Source of the DNA: Nocardia xishanensis NBRC 101358
GTDB lineage: Bacteria > Actinomycetota > Actinomycetes > Mycobacteriales > Mycobacteriaceae
Assembly: GCF_001613365.1 (NCBI RefSeq)
Contig: NZ_BDCF01000008.1
Location: 62,001-126,000, forward strand
Reading direction: 5' to 3'
DNA: 64,000 nt
Of this stretch, positions 25,527 to 36,159 are shown one piece after another (position 1 is the stretch's first letter; every line of letters begins with the position of its first letter). A model generated the notes under the pieces. It did not search any database, was not told where the DNA came from, and worked only from the letters and a program-made list of their open reading frames with translations. A program made the translations under genes and the position numbers.

Positions 25527-26844
25527 CCACACGAACGCGGCAGCCGCAGCCGAACAGGCCACCACCGCGATCCTGACCGACTTGGCCACCGACCACCGAG
25601 CCATCGTCGTGGACTCCCCACCCGGCGCCGGCAAAAGCACCCTGGTGGTCCGCGCCGCCGGACATCTCGTCGACCACGACGAACACCCGATCGTGGTGGC
25701 ACAAACCAACAACCAAGTCGACGACATGATCCTTCGCTTGGCCGCCGAACACCCGGAACTAACGATCGGCCGACTGTCCGGCAGCACCTACACCCCGCCA
25801 CCCGCTGTCGATGCGGCGTCGACTGTACGGAAAACACTGGCAGACCTGTCCAGCTGTCAGATCATCGTCGGCACCTCCGCCAAATGGGCGACCGTGCGCG
25901 ACAGTCGGTTCGGGTGGGCAATCCTCGACGAGTCCTATCAGATGCGTTCGGACACCCTGCTCCAGATCGTGGAACGCTTCGACCGCGGCCTGTTCGTCGG
26001 CGACCCCGGACAATTGGATCCGTTCACCATGGTCGGCACCGAACGCTGGATCGGCCTTCCGCACGACCCCACCGTGAACGGGGTAACGGTCATGCTCGAC
26101 CACAACCCCGACACCCCGGTCCACAAGCTGCCAGTGTCCTGGCGGCTGCCCGCCACCGCCGCCCCGACCATCGCCGACGCGTTCTACCCGTTCGCGCCCT
26201 TCACCGCCGGCACTGGACCCCATGTCCGGTCCATGCAATTCCGCACCAGGGCGCTCGGCAACACCGATCTCGACGAAACCCTCACCACCGCCTTCACCAC
26301 CGGATGGGCACTCCACGAACTCCCACGTCGGCACGTCCCCCGCACCGACAGCGAAACCATCCAGGCCGCAGCGAATCTCGCCGCCCGCATCCTCGACCGC
26401 GGCGCGGTCGCCACCTGCGAACGCCACCCCGACGGCCGCGAACTGTCCGCCGCCGACATCGCCATCGGCGTCGCCCACCGCGACCAAGCCGACCTCGTCC
26501 GCATCGCCCTGACCCGCACGGGCAACCCGCACGCCGCCGACATCGCGGTCAACACGGCGAACCGGTTGCAAGGCCGCGAATTCGAGCTGATGATCGTGGT
26601 ACACCCCCTGTCCGGACGCCGCGACGCCACCGCCTTCCACCTCGAAGCCGGACGATTGTGCGTACTTGCCTCCCGTCACCGGCAAGCGTGCATAGTTGTC
26701 GCGCGGGAAGGCATTCCGGACATGCTCGACAGTCATCCGTCCGCCGAGCCCGTACATCTGGGGGTGCCCGCGAAATTTCCTGACGGGTGGGAGGCCAATC
26801 AGGTGATCATGGCCAAGTTGGCCGGCCATCGGGTCGCCGCATGA
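25516..26844 (+). CDS. Superfamily 1 helicase-like ATPase
   Basis: The 442-residue protein starts at ATG 25516 inside the end of the previous gene. It has helicase motif I (Walker A) S-P-P-G-A-G-K-S-T at 34-42, motif II A-I-L-D-E-S near residue 138, motif III G-D-P-G-Q-L-D-P near 157-164, and a C-terminal R-L-Q-G-R-E-F-E segment plus A-S-R-H-R like motifs V and VI. This order fits the Dna2/Upf1-like SF1B branch better than UvrD. The protein is short and lacks accessory domains. Paired with the Fe-S nuclease of the same operon it recalls a Dna2 enzyme split into two polypeptides. Unwinding activity is inferred, not shown. Confidence 0.82.
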   Translation: MTTDHTNAAAAAEQATTAILTDLATDHRAIVVDSPPGAGKSTLVVRAAGHLVDHDEHPIVVAQTNNQVDDMILRLAAEHPELTIGRLSGSTYTPPPAVDAASTVRKTLADLSSCQIIVGTSAKWATVRDSRFGWAILDESYQMRSDTLLQIVERFDRGLFVGDPGQLDPFTMVGTERWIGLPHDPTVNGVTVMLDHNPDTPVHKLPVSWRLPATAAPTIADAFYPFAPFTAGTGPHVRSMQFRTRALGNTDLDETLTTAFTTGWALHELPRRHVPRTDSETIQAAANLAARILDRGAVATCERHPDGRELSAADIAIGVAHRDQADLVRIALTRTGNPHAADIAVNTANRLQGREFELMIVVHPLSGRRDATAFHLEAGRLCVLASRHRQACIVVAREGIPDMLDSHPSAEPVHLGVPAKFPDGWEANQVIMAKLAGHRVAA

Positions 26845-27236
26845 ACTCGATCCGCACTGTGATACCGAAGCAAGTTCGGCCAGATTGTCGGGAAGGGAAC
26901 CGGGGTGGGCCGCTGACCGCGCGGCGGGAGGAGTGCCGACGTTGATTGTGACCGACGCCCGATACGGTCCCACGCGGGTTGAGATGACTGGTGCTGATAC
27001 GTGGTTGGTCGGAGCACAAGCGTGACCTGCGCTGTTCGTGCCGTGTCCACAAGACCAGCACCACGGGTGCCGCGCGGCCGCGTGCGCGGCGACGCAACCC
27101 GTGTACGCCTGGACTTCACAGTGGCGCGACGATGCGAGTTGGCAGTGGCAGAGCAAATTGTTTCGCTCTTCCCGAATCGACTCCGGGGGAGGTTCTTTCA
27201 GCCTGGTTGTCGGCCACTGGACGTACTCTGGGTTTG
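26845..27236. other. Intergenic region upstream of the Wadjet operon
   Basis: About 390 bases with no convincing gene; the open frame running through it has poor coding character. TACTCT at 27224-27229 sits seven bases before the jetA ATG and may be a leaderless -10 box, without a clear -35. A second possible promoter (TTGATT followed by TACGGT) lies near 26942-26970. The separation suggests that jetABCD is transcribed independently of the nuclease-helicase operon. Confidence 0.4.
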
Positions 27237-28724
27237 ATGAGTAGTCGGGGTGTAGAGGGTGCGTATCAGGGGGCTCTTCGGGCGTTCAAGACGCCGATGC
27301 TCGATCTGCTCCACCAGACATATGCGCCGTTTGTGGTGACCATGCTGGCGACGGTGTTCACCGCTGAGCGTTCCGCGGTCGCGGTGGCAGACGCTCATGC
27401 CGAGATCGGTGATGCGCTGAATCAGTTGCGGGCAGCCGGTTATGGCGAGGAGGACCGGCTGCCGTTACCGGCGGGGAACGCGCGTGATCTGTGTCGTCAG
27501 TGGGTGAACGCCGGGTGGCTCGTACGTCAGGTGCTCGACAACGAGGTCGAGGTGTATCGGTTGTCGGCGCATGGGGTGGGAGCGTTGGAGGTTGCGGGGC
27601 GGGTGGGTGGTTCCCGCACGCGGGTGTCGGAGTCGCGGGTCCGGACGCTGTTGGAGGCGGTGGAGCGGCTGGCTCAGGATGCCGACCCGGATGTGATGGC
27701 GCGGATCGCCCGGTTGGAGGTGGAGATCCGAGAGCGTCAGGAGGAGCTGCGGCGGCTCGAGCATGGCGGTGCGGTGGTGGCGGTCGATGATGAGCGGCTG
27801 GTGGAGGAAGCGGAAAACGTGCTGCATCTGGCGCGGGAGCTGCCTGCGGATTTCGCTCGGGTGGCCGAGTCGCTCAAGGCCATGCAGCGGGATGTGGTCG
27901 CCGATCTGCGTCAGGATGTCCGGCCCACGGGTGAGGTGTTGCGGGAATATTTGGAGCGGGGGCAGCAGATCATGGACGCGACGCCGGAGGGGCGGGCCTT
28001 CGCCGGGGCGTTGCGGTTGATCGGTGATCCGGAGCAGATCGATGACTTGTCCGGCCAGCTCCGTATGGTGCTGCGGCATCGGTTCGTCGCGGGATTGGCC
28101 GAGCCGCAGCGGCGGGAGTTGACCGACATCGCACGTCGGATCGAGCGGGGCGTCAAAGAGGTACTGACCGCGCAGCGGCAGGCATCGCATGTGATCACGA
28201 CCCAGGTCCGTAACCACGACCCGATGCGCGACCGGCAGGTCGACGAGTTGTTACGGGAGGTGATGACCGGTTTGCATCACTGGATGCCCAGTTCGCGCCA
28301 CGGCCAGCCGATCGAACCGCTACGTCGCCTGCCGAGCGCCGGCGTCGAGCACTTGCGTCAATCGCTGAGCGATCCCCGCCCACCGAGCCCGCCGGCACCG
28401 TTGGCCGAATGGGACGAAGAGCAAGTGCCCGACACCGACACCCGAGCCTGGGGCGGCCCGAATTATGTAGCGCTGGAGGCACATCTCGCCCGGTTCGCTA
28501 CCGAAGCGGGCACCGTCGACATCGCGGCCGTCTTCGGTGCGGCACCCGAGGAAATCCGCCGCCCGGTCGATCTGCTCGGTCTCCTCGAACTCGCGCATCG
28601 CTCGGGTATGACCGAAACCGGGGCGGTGGTCACTGTCGAGGCTGTTCGACCGGATCGGACGCGACGACGGTTCGCGTTGGGTGGGGTCATCGTGACGACC
28701 GAGGACGAGACAGCCGATGAGTGA
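27237..28724 (+). CDS. jetA: Wadjet subunit JetA (DUF3375, MukF-like kleisin)
   Basis: The 495-residue protein starts at ATG 27237. It has the DUF3375 layout: an N-terminal winged-helix region (L-H-Q-T-Y-A-P-F-V and T-M-L-A-T-V-F-T), a long charged coiled-coil middle (residues about 150-290) and a C-terminal winged-helix part rich in conserved hydrophobics. Length agrees with JetA. In Wadjet, JetA is the kleisin that links the SMC heads of JetC, and with JetB forms the loop-extruding motor that recognises small circular DNA. The next three genes overlap in the canonical order B, C, D. Confidence 0.9.
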   Translation: MSSRGVEGAYQGALRAFKTPMLDLLHQTYAPFVVTMLATVFTAERSAVAVADAHAEIGDALNQLRAAGYGEEDRLPLPAGNARDLCRQWVNAGWLVRQVLDNEVEVYRLSAHGVGALEVAGRVGGSRTRVSESRVRTLLEAVERLAQDADPDVMARIARLEVEIRERQEELRRLEHGGAVVAVDDERLVEEAENVLHLARELPADFARVAESLKAMQRDVVADLRQDVRPTGEVLREYLERGQQIMDATPEGRAFAGALRLIGDPEQIDDLSGQLRMVLRHRFVAGLAEPQRRELTDIARRIERGVKEVLTAQRQASHVITTQVRNHDPMRDRQVDELLREVMTGLHHWMPSSRHGQPIEPLRRLPSAGVEHLRQSLSDPRPPSPPAPLAEWDEEQVPDTDTRAWGGPNYVALEAHLARFATEAGTVDIAAVFGAAPEEIRRPVDLLGLLELAHRSGMTETGAVVTVEAVRPDRTRRRFALGGVIVTTEDETADE

Positions 28725-29421
28725 AACGAACATCCACGACGACGGATGGCCGGGCAGTGACGCCGGATTCATCGACCCGGTCTCGATGGAGGAAGACCCG
28801 ACCGAACTGTTCGCCGGTGATGCGGGCACGTTGGATGCAGCAGTGCGGCGGGTGCTGGTGCGGCTGCTGCAACGCCGGTTCCTGTTGGCCGAAAAGAATC
28901 CGGCGCAGTGGCGGACGTTGCTGGAGAACCAGCAACTCCTCGAATCCCGGCTGCACGACCTGTTCGTGAGGCTGGTGGTCGATCACGATCGCGGCGTCGC
29001 CTACAAACAACAGGTGCGGTCCGCGGAACTCGATGTGCCGATCCTGTTGAAGGACGACCCCTACAACCGCGCCGAAACGTTGGTCCTGGTGCATCTGCGC
29101 ACGGTGTTCCAACAGGAACGGATCGCAGGTGAAACATCGGCGCGCGTCGATATCGAAGAGCTCGAGCAGACCGGGCTGACCTACTACGACCCCGACGACA
29201 CCAACATGGCCAAAGGGCAGCAGGAGATCCGCAGCGCGGTGACACGGTTGGCCCGAGAGGGCCTCCTGGAAGAGGAGACCACCGGGCGATATCGGATCAC
29301 GCCGCTGGTGGAGGTCGTGATGAGCACGGAGAAACTGAGCGAACTGAACATGTGGTTGAGCGAGCGCAACAACGGCACAGGCCACACAATCGCGGGCAGC
29401 GCCGAGGAGACCACACCGTGA
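28717..29421 (+). CDS. jetB: Wadjet subunit JetB (DUF4194, MukE-like)
   Basis: ATG 28717 overlaps the end of jetA by eight bases. The 234-residue product has the DUF4194 pattern: L-L-Q-R-R-F-L at the start of the first winged helix, [24 protein letters not shown], and a C-terminal [11 protein letters not shown] strand. JetB binds the kleisin JetA and helps couple ATP hydrolysis to DNA loop extrusion. An acidic N-terminal tail is present. Its stop overlaps the jetC start. Confidence 0.9.
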   Translation: MSETNIHDDGWPGSDAGFIDPVSMEEDPTELFAGDAGTLDAAVRRVLVRLLQRRFLLAEKNPAQWRTLLENQQLLESRLHDLFVRLVVDHDRGVAYKQQVRSAELDVPILLKDDPYNRAETLVLVHLRTVFQQERIAGETSARVDIEELEQTGLTYYDPDDTNMAKGQQEIRSAVTRLAREGLLEEETTGRYRITPLVEVVMSTEKLSELNMWLSERNNGTGHTIAGSAEETTP

Positions 29422-32400
29422 GCATGATCGACACGTTGTTCGGGCTGATTCCCGAGGCATCGCGAGGCGAGCAGTGGGTAGCGCAGGATCTGCAGTTGGT
29501 CAACTGGGGCGGCTACGACGGTCACCATCGAGTGCGGTTCTCACCTGGTGCGACCCTGCTGTGCGGGGAGTCCGGGTCAGGCAAATCGACCCTGATGGAT
29601 TCCTACATCGCGTTGATCATGCCGCACACGATGCCGTTCAACGGCGCCTCCAATGGCGGTGTCGTCGGACGCCCGCGTGGCAAGGATCAGCGCAACATCC
29701 TGTCCTATGCGCGAGGAAAACTCGATGAATCCCGTAACGGAGGCGAGACAAAGGCCCGCGTGCTGCGCGGGGACGGCCGAGACACCTGGTCGGCGATCGC
29801 GATGACCTGGGCCGATCGGTCCGGCGCGCGGTTCACCGCAGTGCGGGCCTGGTACGTGCCGTCGTCGGCAAGGTCTGTCGACGACCTCGTCCAGTTGCGT
29901 GCCACTTGCGACGCCTCCTTCGATCTGCGCACGCTGGAGGGACCGGCGAGCAAGCGGTTCGCCGAGGCCGCGGTCAAGGCGCTCGGGCTGGCGCGCCAGC
30001 CCACCGATCGGGAATACACCGCGCGGTTGCACACCGCGCTCGGGATCGGCGCCGCCGGTGACGGAAACAAGGCGGTCGCATTGCTGGGCCGGATCCAGGC
30101 CGGACAACAGATCACCACGGTCGACGCGCTGTACAAGACGATGGTTCTCGAGGAACCATCCACGCTGGCCACCGCCGACGAGGTGGTCAAACAGTTCGAT
30201 GAACTGTCCAGCACCCGCAAACAGATGGCCACCGCCCGCCAACAGGTCAAAGCGCTCACTCCGATCCGCGATCATCGCCGCATCATCCTCGACGCGATCG
30301 AGCGCGTGCGCATCATCGACGATATCGGTTCGTTCAACGACTCCTCGTCACCGGCGGGATTGTGGCGGTCCGAACGACGCGTCGAGTTACTGCAGGCGGC
30401 CAAGCAAGACCTGCAGCGACGTCAAGAAAAGGCCCGAGCAGCCGCCGCCGAAGCGGAGTCACGGGCCGACGGGGCGGAATCCGAACTGGAGGGAATCGCA
30501 GAGACACTCCGCGCTTCCGGCGGCGAAAGACTGGACAAGGCCCACAGAGAGCTGCGTGAAGTGAACACCCGGTTCAAAGAGGTAGAGCGGGCGCGGACCC
30601 GGGTCGATACGGCGCTCGAAATTCTCGGCGCCACTGTCTCCGATGCAGCAGACTTCGCTGGGTTGGTCGAGCAAGCACACCAACTGCTCGCGGACAAAGC
30701 GGCCAGGCAGACCGCACAGGACCGCTTCGCTGATGCAAAGACGAACCAAACGAACGTGACAGATGAGTTGGGGCAGTTCCGCGCTGAGCGCAACGCTGTC
30801 GCCTCGCGTCGGGGCAATATCCCCACCGACCTGCATCGTGCCCGCGCCGCCCTCGCCGAAGCCGCCGGACTCACACCGGAACAACTCCCATTCGTCGGCG
30901 AACTGATAGAGGTCCGAACCGAATTCGAGCCGTGGCGCGAAGCGTTCAACCTCGCACTGGGCGGGTTCGCCACCAAGATGCTGATCGACACCGCGCACCT
31001 GAACACGTTCCGCGAAAAGATCAACACCGTACCCACAGCGCGTCGTATCCAATTCGAGGGGGCGCCCACCGGCTTGCGGGACGAGACCGGACTCGACGAT
31101 CGCACGCTCCCCGGCCGGCTGGACTATCGCCCCTCGGTGTTTACTGCCTGGCTCAAGAACGAACTCGTCAATCGTTTCGATTACGTCTGTGTCGAAAGCC
31201 CCCGCCTGCTGTCGCAACACCTCAAGGCGCTCACACTTTCCGGGCAGACCTCCCACGGCGCGCGTGGCGCACACGGCGGTCAGGGGCGGGCCAACGTCCT
31301 CGGCTTCACCAACGAACGATTGCTGAAGCGCCTCGACGAACAGATCCGCGACACCGAAGAACGCAAGACCGACGCCGACGACCACGCCGAACAGGCCCAG
31401 AAGGCCCTCGACTCCTTCGAGGACCGCCGCAGCGCCTATCGGACTCTGACAGAACTGTCCTGGGATCAGGTGGACCTCGACTCGGTGACCGCCGAACGGG
31501 ACCGATGGCAACTGATCATCGACGAGGTCCGATCCGACAACCCTGAGATCGACTGGCTGCAGAAGAAGTTGAACGAGGTGGAAGCCACGGTCACCGACCT
31601 CGTCGATAAAGCGCACCGCGCCAGGTTCAAGAACGAAGAGCTCGAAACGGCATGGAAAAACACCATCAACGAAGCATCCAGTGCCCAACACGAACTCGAC
31701 ACCGCGCGCCAGTACGGACGCGAAGTGACCGCCGAACAGCGCGACTATCTCACCGAGTTCTTCGATAACGACACAGAGAAAGTCCCTGCCGACAAGGCCC
31801 TCGAGCGATTCGAGACCGCTACACGCCATGCGGCCGAACGGCTGGCCGAGGGGCGCAAGACGGCGGAAACCGCGATCGGCAGCGCCAGGAAATTATTGTC
31901 TTCGGTGTTGTCGACTTTCGTCGAGCGCTGGCCCAACCCGAACCTCGGCACCGACCCCGAGGGCTCCTACGACGATTTCGACCGCCTGCTCACCGACCTG
32001 GAAACCAACCGCCTGCACGAGCTGGAAGAACAGTGGCGCGACAGCCTGCTGAAACTGTCCGGCAACGACCTCACCAGCCTCGACAGCGAACTCTCCTCGG
32101 CGATCCGGGAGATCCGCGACCGAATCGAACCGGTCAACCGCATCCTCGCCGACCTCCCCTTCTCCGACAACGACCATCGACTTCAGATCGACCCACAGGA
32201 AAGCCACTCGACGGTCCGCGCTCGCTTCCGCAAGGAACTACGCGACGTCCGTGCCCAGATCGCCCAAGCCGATACCGACAGCGAGCGGGAACGAACCTAC
32301 AGTCGGATGGCCAAGGTGATCGACCGTATCCGGCGCACCGCCCCGGACTTCGCTGACCTGATCGATGTGCGCAACCACATCCGCATCAGCGCCGAGAAAC

Positions 32401-32768
32401 GAAACGCCGCCGGCGAACACGTCGCACTCTACGACCACATCGGCGAGAAGTCCGGCGGCGAATCCCAGGAACTCGTCGCCTTCATCGTCGGCTCCGCCCT
32501 GCGCTACCAACTCGGCGACGCGGGCGCCGAACGCCCCCGCTACGCACCGGTCTTCCTCGACGAAGCACTCATCAAAGCCGACGCCCGCTACACCGGCCGC
32601 GCCATCGGCGCCTGGCGCGGACTCGGATTCCAGCTCATCATCGGCGCCCCCAACGACAAGAACAGCGCCATCGAACCACACATCGACGCCGAATACCTCG
32701 TACTCAAGAACACCGACAACCGCTCCTGGGCCAAACCCATCCTCGGCGTACCTCGGGACGACCAATGA
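29418..32768 (+). CDS. jetC: Wadjet subunit JetC (MukB-like SMC ATPase)
   Basis: GTG 29418 overlaps the jetB stop (GTGA); the frame is open upstream but coupling favours this start. The 1116-residue protein has Walker [10 protein letters not shown] at about 50-58, two very long coiled-coil arms separated by a hinge-like region around residues 500-650, a C-terminal signature K-S-G-G-E-S-Q-E-L and Walker B V-F-L-D-E-A. JetC is the SMC motor of Wadjet, extruding plasmid DNA until it can be cut. Size and motif order match full-length homologues, and the ATPase residues look intact. Confidence 0.92.
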   Translation: MSMIDTLFGLIPEASRGEQWVAQDLQLVNWGGYDGHHRVRFSPGATLLCGESGSGKSTLMDSYIALIMPHTMPFNGASNGGVVGRPRGKDQRNILSYARGKLDESRNGGETKARVLRGDGRDTWSAIAMTWADRSGARFTAVRAWYVPSSARSVDDLVQLRATCDASFDLRTLEGPASKRFAEAAVKALGLARQPTDREYTARLHTALGIGAAGDGNKAVALLGRIQAGQQITTVDALYKTMVLEEPSTLATADEVVKQFDELSSTRKQMATARQQVKALTPIRDHRRIILDAIERVRIIDDIGSFNDSSSPAGLWRSERRVELLQAAKQDLQRRQEKARAAAAEAESRADGAESELEGIAETLRASGGERLDKAHRELREVNTRFKEVERARTRVDTALEILGATVSDAADFAGLVEQAHQLLADKAARQTAQDRFADAKTNQTNVTDELGQFRAERNAVASRRGNIPTDLHRARAALAEAAGLTPEQLPFVGELIEVRTEFEPWREAFNLALGGFATKMLIDTAHLNTFREKINTVPTARRIQFEGAPTGLRDETGLDDRTLPGRLDYRPSVFTAWLKNELVNRFDYVCVESPRLLSQHLKALTLSGQTSHGARGAHGGQGRANVLGFTNERLLKRLDEQIRDTEERKTDADDHAEQAQKALDSFEDRRSAYRTLTELSWDQVDLDSVTAERDRWQLIIDEVRSDNPEIDWLQKKLNEVEATVTDLVDKAHRARFKNEELETAWKNTINEASSAQHELDTARQYGREVTAEQRDYLTEFFDNDTEKVPADKALERFETATRHAAERLAEGRKTAETAIGSARKLLSSVLSTFVERWPNPNLGTDPEGSYDDFDRLLTDLETNRLHELEEQWRDSLLKLSGNDLTSLDSELSSAIREIRDRIEPVNRILADLPFSDNDHRLQIDPQESHSTVRARFRKELRDVRAQIAQADTDSERERTYSRMAKVIDRIRRTAPDFADLIDVRNHIRISAEKRNAAGEHVALYDHIGEKSGGESQELVAFIVGSALRYQLGDAGAERPRYAPVFLDEALIKADARYTGRAIGAWRGLGFQLIIGAPNDKNSAIEPHIDAEYLVLKNTDNRSWAKPILGVPRDDQ

Positions 32769-34087
32769 CCGCCAAACTCGTCACTCCGACCGAGGCCGTC
32801 GAGATGCTCCGCGCCAAGATCGACCAGAAGTGGGCCGAAGCAATATGCGCGGAACACGGAGTCGGCGACCCCGTGACCTTCTCGGTCCCGCTTCGCCCCA
32901 GCCTGTCGAGCGGAAAGGCGGTCGAGCAGATCGGATACGACCGCTGGCACGAATGGCATACAGCGTGGCGCACGTACGAAACCCGGGACATCCGCAGCAC
33001 CCCAGGCACGGAAATCATCCGCAAACCAGTAACCATCCGCAGTGTAACCGGGAACTTCCCTGCCACACTCGTCGCCGAGAACCTTTCCGCCGCTGCCGAG
33101 ATCGTCTCCGGGACTGCGAGGAAACCGGTGACGATCGATATCGCTCGTGCCCGCTCTATCGCTGCCTCACTCCACACTGCCGGTGCGACCCTGACCCGGG
33201 CCGTTCTGAAGGCCGTCTATCGGCTCGGTGATCCCGACGCCGTGGTCCTGTTCGAGGCCGTGTCCTGGTTACGCGAGCATCCCGACGTGGGTTCCTGGAC
33301 CGCCCGCCAACTCCCGGTCCCGGGCATGCACTCCAAATGGCTCGAAAACCACGGCACGCTCCTGCGAGCGGTGACCGGGCGCGATGTGCGCACCGAAGTC
33401 CGGCCACGACTGGCCGTGGTCCACCTGACCTACGTCGACCCCGACTACACCGCCTCCGGCAAACGCCGACACGACGCCTGGACCACCGGCGACACACACG
33501 ACCTCGCCTACTCACCGCGCGTCGTCCTCATCGTCGAGAACCGCGACTGCCGCCTCTGGTTCCCATCCGTTTACGACACGATCGTCGTCGAAGGCGGCGG
33601 CAAAGCCGCCGCGTCCTTCCTCGCCGACATCACCTGGATACGCGCAGCCGATCACATCATCTACTGGGGCGACATCGACGCCGACGGCTACGCGATCCTC
33701 GACCGACTCCGCACCACCATGGCCACCCCCACCACCACCGGCCTGCCCGCCAAAACCGTCCACTCCATCCTCATGGACGCCACCGACCTACACCACTACG
33801 CCCACCACGGCGTAAACCACGACAAAGCTGGTCACCCGATCAAACCCACAGCCACACGGCTCACCCACCTCACCCAAGCCGAGGCAACCGCCTACGACAC
33901 CATCACCACAGCAGGACCCGCACCCTTCCGACGAATCGAGCAGGAAGCCATCCCACTCCCCCACGCCGCAGCACGACTCAAATCAGCGATCGACCCTCCG
34001 TTGCCCAGGGTGATGGGGCCACCGCATTGCCGGTCGTGGGCCACCAACAGAAGTACAGCGGATTCACCACGTGCGGCGCCAGATTGA
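32765..34087 (+). CDS. jetD: Wadjet nuclease JetD (DUF3322/DUF2220, Toprim)
   Basis: ATG 32765 overlaps the jetC stop (ATGA). The 440-residue protein has the JetD arrangement: an N-terminal helical and winged-helix part (residues 1-200) and a C-terminal Toprim domain with the conserved glutamate in V-L-I-V-E-N-R-D and the D-x-D pair in Y-W-G-D-I-D-A-D-G-Y. JetD is the topoisomerase-VI-like subunit that cleaves plasmids handed over by the SMC complex. The final 30 or so residues are rich in Pro, Arg and Ser and unlike the rest, which may mean that the natural end has been replaced. The catalytic part appears complete. Confidence 0.9.
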   Translation: MTAKLVTPTEAVEMLRAKIDQKWAEAICAEHGVGDPVTFSVPLRPSLSSGKAVEQIGYDRWHEWHTAWRTYETRDIRSTPGTEIIRKPVTIRSVTGNFPATLVAENLSAAAEIVSGTARKPVTIDIARARSIAASLHTAGATLTRAVLKAVYRLGDPDAVVLFEAVSWLREHPDVGSWTARQLPVPGMHSKWLENHGTLLRAVTGRDVRTEVRPRLAVVHLTYVDPDYTASGKRRHDAWTTGDTHDLAYSPRVVLIVENRDCRLWFPSVYDTIVVEGGGKAAASFLADITWIRAADHIIYWGDIDADGYAILDRLRTTMATPTTTGLPAKTVHSILMDATDLHHYAHHGVNHDKAGHPIKPTATRLTHLTQAEATAYDTITTAGPAPFRRIEQEAIPLPHAAARLKSAIDPPLPRVMGPPHCRSWATNRSTADSPRAAPD

Positions 34088-34308
34088 GATCGCGAGCTAT
34101 GGCCGCCGAAATGCCGACCCGAATCCGGACACGACTTCCATGACGGATCGAGGCCGATTCACTCGAACAGTCGTCGGGGCTCGTCTGCTGTGGGAAGGTC
34201 TGGAGCAGACCCAAGTTCACGAACGGCGTGCCTCATCACCTCGCTCATATCCGTGACGAGTTGAACGGAACCTTCTCGGCCGACGATCACAGAAGGCCTT
34301 TGGGTCGC

Positions 34309-34572
34309 TTACGGTCGGCGACCGGAGGGTCTGGAGGATTTCGCCAGTCGCGATACCGACGCTGCCGTGGCACCGGTAATCGCCAGGGTGCCCGGCGTTC
34401 CAATCGTCAGGGAGAGGGCCACGAGTATTCCGGCAACGCCGATCAGTAACAGAAGGAGGCATCCGACGCCAATCATCATCAGGATCGCTACTCGCCGAGA
34501 GCGTTCACCGCTGTCGAGAGTTCGATCGAGTAGGGCCACATATATCAGCGCAGGTGTTACGGCGCTACTCAT
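34309..34572 (-). CDS. Small two-helix membrane protein
   Basis: An 87-residue product from ATG 34572. The central portion holds a long hydrophobic run (I-L-M-M-I-G-V-G-C-L-L-L-L-L-I-G-V-A) directly followed by a second (I-L-V-A-L-S-L-T-I), best read as two closely spaced membrane segments, with a basic C-terminus. Its start overlaps the end of the upstream 359-residue gene by eight bases, so the two are coupled. The family is not recognised. A soluble sensor plus small membrane effector is one possible reading of this pair. Confidence 0.65.
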   Translation of the reverse strand: MSSAVTPALIYVALLDRTLDSGERSRRVAILMMIGVGCLLLLLIGVAGILVALSLTIGTPGTLAITGATAASVSRLAKSSRPSGRRP

Positions 34573-35644
34573 AAGCCGAACCCTCTCCGATGTTCCCGCC
34601 GACCTCGATTGACGGGCCTTTCTGGTCTACTACGGCAGGGTCCGGCAAGTAGTCGCGGGACTGGTCGTCGTAGCTCCGGAGCGTTCGGAACTCGATCGCA
34701 GGTGGCTGGACTGTGTGTGGGCTGCCCCCTTTGAAGCCAGTGAGATCCGCTGCTCTATCGACGATTACGCGGCGTTTGATGTCGATAGAGAATCGGTCTT
34801 GATCGACTCCCAGGTAAGGTGCGGCTAGAAGGTGAAGGATCTCCTCGACCGGCCGCCCTGTATCGATCTCCAATGCGACAACGGCTCTGCGTGACTGCCA
34901 GACATCGATCGCGAACGCATCCTTGAGAAGACCATACCGACGGAGCACGGCGCTGCTCAGCGCCACATTGGGCTCGGGTGGATGGTCCCAATTGTGCACC
35001 TCGATCTGGTCCAATTTCGGCGAGTGAGTCAGAACGGGGTCGAGGCATTTCCCGATGCTGACAGTTTCCTCGTAGTCAACTCGGCCGATCTTCGACCATA
35101 TCTTCCGCCACCTCCGTCTTCCTATACCTTTGAGAATTGCACAGGCGTCGGTCAGGCGGCCAGTGCTGTCGAGCAAATGCATTCGCAGATGGTCGTCGCG
35201 CACTGTGAATCGCAGTCCTGGCACGCCGAGGTAATCGCCATTGGATTCGGGAACCGGCAGCAATGCACGCAAGAAGCGTTCTACCGTCTCGTCGGCCACA
35301 TCGATAACCATGCCTTCGCGACGAGGGCTGACCATGCGGAAGACCTTGTGCCCAGTGTACGGCTCGTCGGAGGCCATCGGCGCGCATTCTCGAATACGAA
35401 GCAGCAGCGAGGATTCCAACCGCTGCTGAAACCGTGAGGTGGCATCCGGCAAAAGGACTGGCCGGAGTTCACCGAAGCGTTCGTCCATGCACTGCCGTGA
35501 CGCGATCTGCCGGAAGATAGCCGCAGACGTCGTACCGACCGACAGAGAACGAAGCCCGCGATTTACGAGATCACCAGCCAGAGCATGGCGTTCGCCGGTC
35601 AAACAGCAGCGAAGATCGATGATTTGCTTGAGTGGATCACTCAT
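34565..35644 (-). CDS. Uncharacterised 359-residue protein
   Basis: ATG 35644 follows AGGAAGG by seven bases, a strong ribosome binding site. The product is soluble, without P-loop, signal peptide or membrane segment. It has two Cys residues near the start (R-C-C) and mixed alpha/beta content (D-Y-L-G-V-P-G-L-R-F-T-V and F-A-I-D-V-W-Q-S-R-R), and ends in an acidic, glycine-rich tail. No known family could be assigned. It is followed, with an eight-base overlap, by a gene for a small membrane protein, and it is divergent from another soluble/membrane gene pair. Confidence 0.68.
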   Translation of the reverse strand: MSDPLKQIIDLRCCLTGERHALAGDLVNRGLRSLSVGTTSAAIFRQIASRQCMDERFGELRPVLLPDATSRFQQRLESSLLLRIRECAPMASDEPYTGHKVFRMVSPRREGMVIDVADETVERFLRALLPVPESNGDYLGVPGLRFTVRDDHLRMHLLDSTGRLTDACAILKGIGRRRWRKIWSKIGRVDYEETVSIGKCLDPVLTHSPKLDQIEVHNWDHPPEPNVALSSAVLRRYGLLKDAFAIDVWQSRRAVVALEIDTGRPVEEILHLLAAPYLGVDQDRFSIDIKRRVIVDRAADLTGFKGGSPHTVQPPAIEFRTLRSYDDQSRDYLPDPAVVDQKGPSIEVGGNIGEGSAYE

Positions 35645-36159
35645 GACTCAGCCTTCCTCTCGGCCGCCCGGCTCGGCGAGGAAAATCTGGTCAGAATTCC
35701 ACAGTTGTCATTGATCATCAAACTTCGATCGTGGTGAGCCCTTGCTCATTCGGTGGCCCTGTCGTCCTGAAACCGGGCAGACGACGCCAACAATGCCTCC
35801 ACAGGCAGCGGCCAGCATAGCCTGCCAAAAGCCCTCGAGGCAAGGCGTTCTCGACCGGATGTCGCCCGGCATAGGCACCCGCCGGGCACGCTGAGTCATA
35901 TCTCCGCCGATGACTCGACGACGACCTAGCTGTTGCCGTCCGGGCGTCGCGACCTTCGACACTGCCGATCGCTCGTGCTAGTGTTGCAGCGTTGTCCTTG
36001 CGACGACGCGGCTCGGCGAGGGTCGTGGTGTCTTTGCGGCGGTAGCCCGGTTTCCGTGCGCAATTACAAAGGGTGTGGGGCACCCGTTTCGCAATCCATG
36101 AACGTCGTGCCTGCCGAGGTGCGTGACCACGTGGACCGGGCCGCACGAATGGATCACGC
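35645..36159. other. Divergent intergenic region with a possible small ORF
   Basis: About 515 bases between two divergent operons. On the minus strand a frame from ATG 35899 to 35708 could encode 63 residues with one hydrophobic helix (F-W-Q-A-M-L-A-A-A-C-G-G-I-V-G-V-V). It has a GGAGA close to the start, but spacing is poor and I cannot decide whether it is real. The remaining sequence should hold promoters for both sides; no clear one was identified. Confidence 0.35.
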
